From: an uncultured Bacilli bacterium
GTDB lineage: Bacteria; Bacillota_I; Bacilli_A; RF39; UBA660
Assembly (NCBI GenBank): GCA_947628565.1
Contig: CANRAH010000013.1
Coordinates: 1-41,646, forward strand
Direction of reading: 5' to 3'
DNA length: 41,646 bases
Both the position numbers and the translations under genes were made by a program. How positions within the stretch are numbered: position 1 is the first letter of the stretch; the number at the start of each line of letters is the position of its first letter. Of this stretch, positions 7,019-15,812 are shown one piece after another. A model generated the notes under the pieces. It was given only the letters and a program-made list of their open reading frames with translations, was not told the origin of the DNA and did no database searches.

Positions 7019-8182
7019 CTATCTTAAAAAATATTCGTAATATTCTTCATATGTAATATTGTTCTCATAAATATATTTTGCAATTTCTACTCCGACATAT
7101 CTATAATGCCAAGGTTCAGCAATATATCCTGTTATGTATTCTTTTTCTTTAGAATATCTTTGAATAAATCCATATTTGTAAGCATTATCTTTAAGCCATT
7201 TATATTCATCAGTATTTATAAAATCATCAAATGGTACATTATTTTTATTAGTTAAATCACAAGAATATCCTAATTGATGTTCAGAATATCCTGGTCTAGC
7301 AGAGTATGTATCAGCATTTTTAACTCCATCTGCTTTAACGTAATTATTATATAGTGTTGATTGAAAACTATAACTTCTATAACAAGTTGTAGCTTTTATT
7401 GTCAAGTTTTCTTTCCTTGCACTATCCGCCATTTTTATAAATGCATCATATGCATCACTAACTATTTGAGTTTTATCCCTTGCGTAAATTCCAGTTATAC
7501 TAACTAGATCATCTGGAACATAGTTTTTATCTAAATAATAATACTTATTAACAAGAGTATACATTCCTTTAGATAAATCAGCACTCTTAGAATCGGTATA
7601 AAATTCATGATCTAAATTAGAATTAACTCTCGTAACAATTTCTTTATAATCTAAAGATTTGTTATCTTCTAAATATGATAAATACCTATCTAAGTGGTCT
7701 TTTATAAAATATTTTTCACTAATTAAATTAATAATATCGCTAGCGTTATCTAAACCATTATAATTGTTTATATATTCAATAACTCCATCTACATTATTTT
7801 GGGTTTTTAAAAGATTTATATATTCATCTATTTTATTTTTATCAAATTCTTCATTATTAACAAGACTAACTATTTTTAAATAATCTATATCACTGTATTT
7901 TGATGTGTATTTTAAATAAAGTTCAAGATTATTAGGATTATAGTTTTCACTTTTAATAATATATATAAGGTTACTATTATATTTATATTTTTTAATTGTA
8001 TTTATTTCTGAGTTAGTAAGTTTATTAATTTCTTTTATTTCAAGTTCGCTATATCCTATACTTTCAAATCCTTTGTTGTTATTGTTGAAATTAAATATTA
8101 TAATTAATGCGATTATTATAATTACTATAGTACTTAAAGCAAATATTCTTTTTTTCTTTAATTTAACTTTTTTCTTTTTCAA
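7019..8182 (-). CDS. VanY-type D,D-carboxypeptidase with long helical stalk
   Basis: 387 residues. A Lys-rich N-terminus and one membrane segment (about 13-31) are followed by ~170 residues of helical, Asn/Tyr/Leu-rich sequence forming an extracellular stalk. The M15B domain has CYRSYSFQSTLYNNY, zinc motif S-E-H-Q-L-G-Y-S-C-D-L and A-E-P-W-H-Y-R-Y-V-G. The start is TTG at 8180-8182, overlapping the TGA stop of the upstream paralogue in a TTGA arrangement, so it is probably translated by coupling; GGTGGTAGTGATGAG upstream supplies the ribosome site. The residue just before the zinc Asp is Cys, where the other copies have Val or Ile. Confidence 0.85.
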   Translation of the reverse strand: MKKKKVKLKKKRIFALSTIVIIIIALIIIFNFNNNNKGFESIGYSELEIKEINKLTNSEINTIKKYKYNSNLIYIIKSENYNPNNLELYLKYTSKYSDIDYLKIVSLVNNEEFDKNKIDEYINLLKTQNNVDGVIEYINNYNGLDNASDIINLISEKYFIKDHLDRYLSYLEDNKSLDYKEIVTRVNSNLDHEFYTDSKSADLSKGMYTLVNKYYYLDKNYVPDDLVSITGIYARDKTQIVSDAYDAFIKMADSARKENLTIKATTCYRSYSFQSTLYNNYVKADGVKNADTYSARPGYSEHQLGYSCDLTNKNNVPFDDFINTDEYKWLKDNAYKYGFIQRYSKEKEYITGYIAEPWHYRYVGVEIAKYIYENNITYEEYYEYFLR

Positions 8183-9126
8183 GACTCATCACTACCACCT
8201 ATAAAGTAAGCATAATATTCATCGAAAGTTATATTATTTTCTTGAATATATGTTGCCACATCAACTCCAACATATCTATAATGCCAAGATTCGTATTCAT
8301 ATCCAGTTAAATATTCTTTATCTTTAGGATATCTAAGTATAAATCCATATTTATAAGCATTTTCACTTAACCATTTGAATTCATCAAAATCTTCAAATGT
8401 ACTTGCTTGTGATCCATAAGTTTGAATATCTATTGCAAGACCAGTTTGATGTTCACTAAATCCAGGGCGAGCAGCTATTCTATCAGCTTCTTTCGTACCT
8501 TTTGAATTTTTATAAGAATTATATACTTCTTCTTGTTCTTCATAACTTCTAAAAGATGAGTTAATAATAAGTGTTAAACCTTCTTTTTTAGCTTCATTAA
8601 ACATAGTCAAGAATGCATCAAAAGTTTCAGGTGTTACCATTTGATTTTCACCATAACTATATCTATTTGATACAGTAGCCATATTTTCTCCATTATAACT
8701 TGCATCTAGACTATAAAATTTATTGGTAAGCATAAGAATACCTTCATTTATATCAGTTTTTTTGGTATCTGTATACCATTCTTTGTTGGCTCCTACATTG
8801 ATTATAGCTACACAGTCAGTAGTACTTACTTTATTTTCTTTATAATAAGTTAAATATTCTTTTAAATTATTTTCTATAAAATATTTTTCTTTTATTAAAG
8901 GAATAATATTTTTATCATATCCAGTACTTAATATGTAATCTTTTGTTTCATCACGTAGTTTTATAACTTCAGTAACTTCGTCTTTACTAAATCCTAGTTT
9001 TAACAATTTATATTCATAAGTTTTATGATAGTTAATCATTTTAATGAAATAAATCGTTAAAGCTATTAAAGCAATTAGTATAATACCACATATAACAAAC
9101 GTCTTTTTTTTAAACTTTTTTTTCAT
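8179..9126 (-). CDS. VanY-type D,D-carboxypeptidase, membrane-anchored
   Basis: 315 residues from the ATG at 9126, chosen over an in-frame ATG 27 bp upstream because AAAGGTGAT lies just before it. Lys-rich cytoplasmic end, one membrane segment (about 9-30), a stalk of about 110 residues, then the M15B domain: SSFRSYEEQEEVYNSY, S-E-H-Q-T-G-L-A-I-D-I, LRYPKDKEYLTGY, E-S-W-H-Y-R-Y-V-G. The catalytic Glu is preserved. First gene of a two-gene operon; the next VanY starts inside its stop codon. Expected role is trimming D-Ala from stem peptides, adjusting cross-linking. Confidence 0.85.
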   Translation of the reverse strand: MKKKFKKKTFVICGIILIALIALTIYFIKMINYHKTYEYKLLKLGFSKDEVTEVIKLRDETKDYILSTGYDKNIIPLIKEKYFIENNLKEYLTYYKENKVSTTDCVAIINVGANKEWYTDTKKTDINEGILMLTNKFYSLDASYNGENMATVSNRYSYGENQMVTPETFDAFLTMFNEAKKEGLTLIINSSFRSYEEQEEVYNSYKNSKGTKEADRIAARPGFSEHQTGLAIDIQTYGSQASTFEDFDEFKWLSENAYKYGFILRYPKDKEYLTGYEYESWHYRYVGVDVATYIQENNITFDEYYAYFIGGSDES

Positions 9127-9141
9127 ATCATCACCTTTATT

Positions 9142-9147
9142 ATTGTA
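9142..9147 (-). promoter_or_regulatory. Extended -10 box of the VanY operon (short-leader type)
   Basis: On the minus strand TGCTACAAT gives an extended -10 (TGnTACAAT). The -10 ends 15 nt before the ATG, and AAGGTGAT lies between. Confidence 0.5.
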
Positions 9148-9178
9148 GCACATTTTTTCTTTTTTTAATACATATTAT

Positions 9179-9207
9179 TTGACTTTTAATATCAATATTA
9201 ATATAAT
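9179..9207 (+). promoter_or_regulatory. Sigma-A promoter of the first mnmA
   Basis: TTGACT (9179-9184), 17-nt spacer, TATAAT (9202-9207). It is divergent from the VanY operon promoter. Confidence 0.75.
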
Positions 9208-9236
9208 ATTAGTGTTGGTTTAGGAAGTGATTAAGC

Positions 9237-10274
9237 TTGAAAGTATTAATTGGTATGAGTGGTGGTGTAGATAGTAGCGTAGGCGCAATATTATTAAAAG
9301 AACAAGGATACGATATAATAGGCGTAACTATGAATTTATTACCTATTGAAAGTGAAGATAATTTAGCAATTATGGATGCTAAAAATATATGTGATAAACT
9401 TTCTATACCACATTATACAATAGATTTTACAAAGGAATTTAATAATTGTGTTATTAATAATTTTAAAGATGAATATAAAAACTGTAGAACTCCTAATCCT
9501 TGTATAGAATGTAATAAACATTTAAAATTTAATGCTATGTACAAAAAAGCATTAGAATTTAATGCAGATTATATAGCAACAGGACATTATGCTAAGATAG
9601 AATATAGTGATAAATATAAAAGATATATATTAAGAAAAGCATCAAATATTAATAAAGACCAAAGTTATGTACTTTATAATATACCAAAAGAACTTTTATC
9701 TCATGTATTATTTCCACTTTCAAATTTTAATTCTAAAGAAGAAATTAGATCTATCGCACGAAAATATGATTTATCTATTTCAAATAAACCAGATAGTGAA
9801 GATATATGCTTTATACCTGATGGTAATTATAAAAAATATTTAGAAGAAAATAGCGATATAAAAAGCAAAGAAGGAAATATTATTTATAAAGGAGATATTA
9901 TAGGTAAACATACAGGCTTATATAAATATACTATAGGTCAAAGAAAAGGTTTAGGTATATCACATCAAACCCCTTTATATGTAATAGGATTTAATAAGGA
10001 TAAAAATGAACTTATAGTAGGCGATGAGAAAGATTTATATGTAAAAAGTTTTAAAGTTAAAGATTATAATTTATTACTTATCGATGAAATAAAGGAACCA
10101 TTAAAAGTTCTTGTAAAAACTCGTTATAAAAGTAAAGAAAGTGAAGCAACGATAAGTATGGATAAAAATTTTATTAATGTATGTTTTTCTACTCCTCAAA
10201 AAGGTGTCACACCTGGACAATCAGCTGTATTTTATATAGATGATATTGTTTTAGGTGGGGGAATAATTGTTTAA
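9237..10274 (+). CDS. mnmA: tRNA-specific 2-thiouridylase MnmA, PNPCxxC-type
   Basis: 345 residues. PP-loop SGGVDSS at 8-14 for ATP, TPNPCIECN at 86-93 with the first active-site Cys (C92), ATGHYAKI, a KDQSYVLY motif, EDICF with the second Cys, YTIGQRKGLG and a C-terminal beta-barrel ending PGQSAVFY. MnmA adenylates and thiolates U34 of Lys, Glu and Gln tRNAs using sulfur relayed from a cysteine desulfurase. Start is TTG at 9237 with AGGAAGTGA at 9222-9230. The PNP-D position, Asp in E. coli-type enzymes, is Cys here. A second, Bacilli-like MnmA lies at 38254. No desulfurase gene is adjacent. Confidence 0.88.
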   Translation: MKVLIGMSGGVDSSVGAILLKEQGYDIIGVTMNLLPIESEDNLAIMDAKNICDKLSIPHYTIDFTKEFNNCVINNFKDEYKNCRTPNPCIECNKHLKFNAMYKKALEFNADYIATGHYAKIEYSDKYKRYILRKASNINKDQSYVLYNIPKELLSHVLFPLSNFNSKEEIRSIARKYDLSISNKPDSEDICFIPDGNYKKYLEENSDIKSKEGNIIYKGDIIGKHTGLYKYTIGQRKGLGISHQTPLYVIGFNKDKNELIVGDEKDLYVKSFKVKDYNLLLIDEIKEPLKVLVKTRYKSKESEATISMDKNFINVCFSTPQKGVTPGQSAVFYIDDIVLGGGIIV

Positions 10275-10295
10275 TTATAATTGATATAATTTTAA

Positions 10296-10319
10296 GAATA
10301 CATTTATGTATCCTTTTTT
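10296..10319 (+). terminator. Weak terminator after mnmA
   Basis: A 6-bp stem ATACAT/ATGTAT with a two-base loop, followed within two bases by six T. Confidence 0.45.
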
Positions 10320-10358
10320 ATTTAAACTTTTAATATAAATTTAAAGCATAAATTTTTC

Positions 10359-10387
10359 TTGTTAAAGCAAAACCTATATGTTATACT
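10359..10387 (+). promoter_or_regulatory. Promoter of the addBA operon (short-leader type)
   Basis: TTGTTA (10359-10364), 17-nt spacer, TATACT (10382-10387). Only 16 nt separate the -10 box from the ATG, including the GAGGTG ribosome site. Confidence 0.65.
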
Positions 10388-10403
10388 TAAATAGAGGTGT
10401 TGT

Positions 10404-12701
10404 ATGGAGTATTTTAATGATGCAATAATTATTTGTAGTAAAAATTCAAAAGAACAATTACTTAAAAGCATGAAAAAACTTTTAAATGTTAAATTTTTTA
10501 CTATGGATGAATTTATTAAAAATTATTGTTTTGATTATGATGAAAAAGCAATACTTTACCTAATAAAAAAATATAATATCAAATATGAAATCGCACTAGA
10601 ATATTTATCAAATTTAATATATATAGAAAATAAAACTTATAACAATGATAAATTGGATTTTTTAGTTAATATAAAATTAGAATTAATAGAAAATAATTTA
10701 TTAATATTTAATAGTTATTTTAAAAATTATGTTAAGGATAAAAAAATAATTATATATCATTTAAGTATTACTAAGTTTGAAAAATATTTACTTAAAGATT
10801 TAAATATCGAATTCATAAATAAGAAAAGCTATAATTATTCCCCAGAAATATATGAATTTGAAACAATGGATGAAGAATTAGAATATGTTGCTTTAGAAAT
10901 TTCAAAATTGATCAGTAATGGTGTTAAAATATGTGATATAAAACTTGCAAATGTAACTGATGATTATATTAATACAGTGACTAAAATATTTGATTTATAT
11001 AATTTGAAAATAGATAAATTTAATAAAATACCAATACTATCAACAGTAATAGGGAACTTGTTTTATAGTAATTTATATAAGGGACTTGAAAATGCAATAG
11101 AATCTATTTTTAAGTACAAAGAAACTAAAACTTATGAGAAAATTATAAATATATGTAATAAATATGTTTGGTGCTCTGATATATCTGATTTAATGATTCT
11201 TATAGAGTATGATTTAAAGCATACTTATATAGATAATATTAAATATACAAATATGATAGAAGTAGTGGACTTTAAATCATATAATTTTGATGATGAATAT
11301 GTATTTATGTTAGGGTTTAATGAAGGAATTATACCAAAATTATATAAAGATGAAGATTTTATAAATGATGATATTAAACCTAGTTATTTAGATAATACAT
11401 TGGATAAAAATAAAAAAGAAAAATCAGATATAATAGAATCGATTAAAAATATTAAAAATTTAACTATTACATATAAATTAAAAACACCATTTAATTTATT
11501 TTATCCATCTAGTTTAATAGAAATGTTTAATAAACAGGTAGTAAAAAAAAGTATAGATTATACTATAAGTTATAGTAAATTAAGTAATTATCTTACTTTG
11601 GCTAAATCTTTAGATGATTTAATTAAATTTAATAAAAAGACATATAAACTTAATTTACTTTTAAGTAACTATGATATTCCGTACAATACATATAGACATT
11701 CTTATACTAAAATAGATAAAAAATTGTTACAAGATTATATAAGTAGTTTAAAGAGTTTTAATTTATCATATTCAAGTATGGATAATTATAATAGATGCGC
11801 TTTTAGATTTTTTATAGATAAGATATTAAATCTTAAAAGTCCTATTGATAAATTTAGTATTACGCTAGGTAATATATATCATTATGTACTAGAAAAAGCT
11901 ATAAAAAAGGATATAAATGTTAAAGAAGAAGTAGATAATTATTTAAAAGAAAACGATATTATTTTAAGTAATTCTAACAAGTTTTTTGTAGACAAAAGCA
12001 TTAAAAACATAGAGTATTTAATTGATGTATTAAAATATCAAAAAAATTTTTGTAATTTAAATAAAGTAGAGACAGAAAAATTTGTTAAAGTTCCTATTAA
12101 AGATAATATAAATTTTGTAGGATTTATAGATAAAGTTGTTTATGATAATATAAATAATGAAACTATTATCGCTATAATAGATTATAAGACTTATGTAAAA
12201 AAGCCTAGTTTAAAATATATAAAAAGTGGAATAGGATTACAACTTCCAATATATATGTATTTATCAAATCATGCATATAAAAATACTAGATTTGTAGGAT
12301 TTTATTTACAAAATATAACTCTTGATAATAAATCTGATTTAGAAAAATTAAAAAGTTTAAGACTTATCGGATATACTAATAAAGATAAAGATATATTGAA
12401 AAATTTTGATAATAACTATATGGATAGTAAAGTTATAGACGGTATTAAAGTAAATAATGATGGTTCATTTAGTCAAAATAGTTTAAATCATATGCTAACA
12501 GATGAAAAGATAAAAGAAATTATAGATATTACTGAAAGTAAAATAAATGAAACCTTAAATAATATACTTGATGCTAAATTTGATATAAATCCTAAATATG
12601 ACAATGAGAATATAGGGTGTGATTTTTGTACATTCAAAGATATATGTTTTATGAAGGAATATGATTTTAAAAATATTAAATCTAACTTGGAAAATGAGTA
12701 G
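10404..12701 (+). CDS. addB: AddB/RexB-type helicase-nuclease subunit, short form
   Basis: 765 residues, against about 1,160 for B. subtilis AddB. The C-terminal PD-(D/E)XK nuclease is clear: GFIDKVVY, IIDYKTY at about 592, then GLQLPIYMYL. The AddB iron-sulfur cluster is complete: one Cys in NYNRCAFRFF (about 465) and C-x2-C-x5-C in CDFCTFKDIC (about 739-748). No Walker A is found at the N-terminus, as in lactococcal RexB. Middle motifs such as VDFKSYNFDDEYVFMLGFNE match the inactive helicase core. Working with AddA, it resects double-strand breaks for RecA-dependent repair. addA follows after 7 bp. Confidence 0.85.
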   Translation: MEYFNDAIIICSKNSKEQLLKSMKKLLNVKFFTMDEFIKNYCFDYDEKAILYLIKKYNIKYEIALEYLSNLIYIENKTYNNDKLDFLVNIKLELIENNLLIFNSYFKNYVKDKKIIIYHLSITKFEKYLLKDLNIEFINKKSYNYSPEIYEFETMDEELEYVALEISKLISNGVKICDIKLANVTDDYINTVTKIFDLYNLKIDKFNKIPILSTVIGNLFYSNLYKGLENAIESIFKYKETKTYEKIINICNKYVWCSDISDLMILIEYDLKHTYIDNIKYTNMIEVVDFKSYNFDDEYVFMLGFNEGIIPKLYKDEDFINDDIKPSYLDNTLDKNKKEKSDIIESIKNIKNLTITYKLKTPFNLFYPSSLIEMFNKQVVKKSIDYTISYSKLSNYLTLAKSLDDLIKFNKKTYKLNLLLSNYDIPYNTYRHSYTKIDKKLLQDYISSLKSFNLSYSSMDNYNRCAFRFFIDKILNLKSPIDKFSITLGNIYHYVLEKAIKKDINVKEEVDNYLKENDIILSNSNKFFVDKSIKNIEYLIDVLKYQKNFCNLNKVETEKFVKVPIKDNINFVGFIDKVVYDNINNETIIAIIDYKTYVKKPSLKYIKSGIGLQLPIYMYLSNHAYKNTRFVGFYLQNITLDNKSDLEKLKSLRLIGYTNKDKDILKNFDNNYMDSKVIDGIKVNNDGSFSQNSLNHMLTDEKIKEIIDITESKINETLNNILDAKFDINPKYDNENIGCDFCTFKDICFMKEYDFKNIKSNLENE

Positions 12702-12708
12702 GTGAAAA

Positions 12709-15700
12709 ATGAGTAAATGGACTAAAGAGCAAGAAGAAGCTATAACAAAAGTAGGTACTAATATAATTGTGTCAGCTGGAGCTGGAAGTGGTAAAACTGC
12801 TGTTTTAACTGAAAGAACTATTAGAAAACTTTTAAATGGTGGAAATATTAATAGACTTTTAATTCTTACTTTTACTAATGCAGCAGCAGGTGAGATGAAA
12901 AATAGAATTAGAACTGAATTAAAAAAAGCTAATTTAAAAGAACAATTAGATTATATTGATGAGGCTTATATAACGACATTTGATTCATTTTCATTATCTA
13001 TTGTAAAAAAGTATCATTATATTCTTAATATACCTAATAGTATTTCTATAATGGATAAATCAATTGAAACATTAAAATCGAAAGAAATATTAGATGATAT
13101 TTTTGAGAATATGTATGATGATGTTAATTTCAATAAACTCATAAATGATTTTTGTATTAAAACAGACGATACTATGAAAGAAATCGTAAAAACTATTTCT
13201 TATAAGTTAGATTTACTTTCAAATAAAGATGAATATTTAAGTGCTTATATAGATAATCATTATAACCAAGAATATATAAATAAATTTGTGGATTTATATT
13301 TAGAAAATATATATGAATTAAAAGAATCTATAAAAGATTTATATAAGGAATTAATATCAAGAGTTGATAATAAATTTATACAAAGTTATAATATAGAACC
13401 TTTAATCAATTCAAAAACTTATAGTGAAATAAAGATTAATTTAAATATTATAGGCTCTCCTAGAAAAAATAAAAACTGTGAAAGCGATTATAAAATTTAT
13501 AAGGATAATATAACAAAAATATTAGATAAATTAAAAGTGTTAACTCGTTTTGATGATATTAATATGATTACTAATAGTTATTTAGAAACAAAGTCTTATG
13601 TAGAAGCAATTATTAAAATAATAAAAAAGTTCGATGAAAAATTTAATGAATATAAAAAATCTAATAATTTATATACATTTACAGATGTCGCACATATGGC
13701 AATAAAAGTTGTAAAAGAAAATTCATTTATAAAAGAAGAATTAAAACAAAGCTTTGATGAAATTATGGTAGATGAATATCAAGATACAAGTGATCTTCAA
13801 GAAGAGTTTATAAATTTGATAGCTAATAATAATCTTTATATGGTTGGAGATATAAAACAGTCAATATATAGATTTAGAAATGCTAATCCTAATATATTTA
13901 AAAATAAATATGAAGCTTATAAAAATGGTGTTGGTGGTATAAAGATAGATCTACTTAAAAATTTTAGATCAAGACCAGAAGTAGTTAATAATATTAATCT
14001 GATATTTAATTTAATAATGGATGAAAATATAGGTGATGCAAATTATAAAGAAACTCATCAAATGAACTTTGGTAATACTAAATATATAGAAGATTTTAAA
14101 TTAGATGTTGACTGTAATATGGATATATTAAAATATGAAGAAGATAAAAAATATTCTAACGATGAAATTGAGGCATTTATAACTGCTTTAGATATAAAAG
14201 AAAAAATAGAAAATAAATATAAAGTAGTAGATAAAAAGACAAATACTTTAAGAGACTGTACATATAGTGATTTTGCAATTATTATGGATAGAGGTACAAG
14301 CTTTGATTTGTATAAAAAAATATTTGAATATATAGGTATTCCAATTATTCAAATACAAAATGAAAAACTATCTTTAGGTACAGATATAATAGTTTTAAAA
14401 AATTTAATAAATTTAATAGTTAAAATAAATTTAAATGAACTAGATGATGAATTTAAATACTTATATACAAGTGTTTCTCGCTCATTTTTGTTTAAAATGA
14501 GTGATGAAGATATATTTAATATAATTAGATTTAATAAATTTAACGAAACAGAACTTTTTATAAAGTGTAAAAATATTAATATCGATGAAATATCAAATTT
14601 AGATTTAATTAATCAAATAGTTAAAGATTTTAATTTTTATGAGAAATTAATTACTACAAACAATATAAATGAGGCTATGATAAGACTTGATTATTTAAAA
14701 GACATAAGTATTAGTTTATCTAATATTGGATATAGCCCTATAGATTTTTCTAATTATTTAAAAAATATATTGACACTTGATGATTTTGAATATAAATTAC
14801 AGTCTGATGATACTAATAGCGTTAAAATATTAAATATTCATAAAAGTAAAGGGTTAGAATATAGTATATGTTATTTTACCGGTTTAAAAAAGAAATCAAA
14901 TAATGAAGATATAAAAGCTAAATTTATTGTTGATTCAAATTATAATATAATAACACCTTATATAGATGACGGTATAAAACAAACTATGTTAAAAGATTTA
15001 TTAGTTAATAAAGAAAATAAAGAATCTATTAGTGAAAAGATAAGATTATTTTATGTAGCTCTAACTAGGGCACGTGAAAAAATAATAATAATAACTCCAC
15101 TTAATCTTGAAGTAGAGTCATATGATAATTTAGTACCTGATGATGTAAGGTTAAATTATAATAAAATATTAGATATGTTAGAATCTATTGGATGTGCACT
15201 TACTAAATATATAAAAAATATAGATGTAACCAAATTAAATATTTCAAGAGATTATGAAAAAATTAAAAGTTACAATTATAAAGATAATGTTGATAAAGTA
15301 GATACAAAAATAGAAAAATTTTATAATGATATAAATTATGAAGTAATAAATGAATCAAAATTTTCTAAAAACACAACAAAACTAATTACAAAAGAGGAAT
15401 ATAATAATCTTAAAAATGGTACTTATCTTCATTATATATTTGAAATGGAAGATTTTAAAAATACAACTAATCCTTATGTTTTAAAATTTATTAAACATAT
15501 AGATAAAAATTATATAAATTGTTATAAAGAATTTGAATTTATATATGAGCATGATAATATATATAAAAGAGGAATTATAGATCTTATGCTAGAATATGCT
15601 GATCATATAGATATTATAGATTATAAGACTAAAAGTATAGATGATGATGATTACCTTGATCAGTTAATTGGTTATAAAACTTATATTGAAGGAATTACAA

Positions 15701-15762
15701 ATAAAGAAGTATATATATATTTATATTCTATATTGGATGATAACTTAAGAAAGATAAATTGA
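12709..15762 (+). CDS. addA: AddA helicase-nuclease subunit
   Basis: 1,017 residues, somewhat shorter than B. subtilis AddA (~1,230). UvrD-type helicase motifs in order: Q motif WTKEQEEAI at 4-12, Walker A SAGAGSGKT at about 22-30, DEYQD (about 355), GDIKQSIYRFR, KNFRSRPEV, LNIHKSKGLEY, and RLFYVALTRA. The C-terminal nuclease has RGIIDLMLEYADHIDIIDYK. It pairs with AddB for 3'-5' unwinding and end resection in double-strand break repair. The start follows the addB stop by 7 bp with GTAGGTGA as ribosome site. The last codons overlap the -35 box of the next gene. Confidence 0.92.
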   Translation: MSKWTKEQEEAITKVGTNIIVSAGAGSGKTAVLTERTIRKLLNGGNINRLLILTFTNAAAGEMKNRIRTELKKANLKEQLDYIDEAYITTFDSFSLSIVKKYHYILNIPNSISIMDKSIETLKSKEILDDIFENMYDDVNFNKLINDFCIKTDDTMKEIVKTISYKLDLLSNKDEYLSAYIDNHYNQEYINKFVDLYLENIYELKESIKDLYKELISRVDNKFIQSYNIEPLINSKTYSEIKINLNIIGSPRKNKNCESDYKIYKDNITKILDKLKVLTRFDDINMITNSYLETKSYVEAIIKIIKKFDEKFNEYKKSNNLYTFTDVAHMAIKVVKENSFIKEELKQSFDEIMVDEYQDTSDLQEEFINLIANNNLYMVGDIKQSIYRFRNANPNIFKNKYEAYKNGVGGIKIDLLKNFRSRPEVVNNINLIFNLIMDENIGDANYKETHQMNFGNTKYIEDFKLDVDCNMDILKYEEDKKYSNDEIEAFITALDIKEKIENKYKVVDKKTNTLRDCTYSDFAIIMDRGTSFDLYKKIFEYIGIPIIQIQNEKLSLGTDIIVLKNLINLIVKINLNELDDEFKYLYTSVSRSFLFKMSDEDIFNIIRFNKFNETELFIKCKNINIDEISNLDLINQIVKDFNFYEKLITTNNINEAMIRLDYLKDISISLSNIGYSPIDFSNYLKNILTLDDFEYKLQSDDTNSVKILNIHKSKGLEYSICYFTGLKKKSNNEDIKAKFIVDSNYNIITPYIDDGIKQTMLKDLLVNKENKESISEKIRLFYVALTRAREKIIIITPLNLEVESYDNLVPDDVRLNYNKILDMLESIGCALTKYIKNIDVTKLNISRDYEKIKSYNYKDNVDKVDTKIEKFYNDINYEVINESKFSKNTTKLITKEEYNNLKNGTYLHYIFEMEDFKNTTNPYVLKFIKHIDKNYINCYKEFEFIYEHDNIYKRGIIDLMLEYADHIDIIDYKTKSIDDDDYLDQLIGYKTYIEGITNKEVYIYLYSILDDNLRKIN

Positions 15763-15787
15763 CAAATTTATGATATTTTAATATAAT
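15759..15787 (+). promoter_or_regulatory. Perfect-consensus promoter of the first pilin/FGE-like gene
   Basis: TTGACA (15759-15764), 17-nt spacer, TATAAT (15782-15787), the only fully consensus promoter in the window. The -35 overlaps the addA stop codon, so the pilin gene has strong independent transcription. Confidence 0.85.
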
Positions 15788-15812
15788 TATTAAGATAAAA
15801 GGATAGGTAAAT

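Noticed and set aside
6351-9126. Vancomycin resistance operon
   Set aside because: VanY-type D,D-carboxypeptidases alone are common housekeeping enzymes; no vanH, vanA/B, vanX or vanRS is present.
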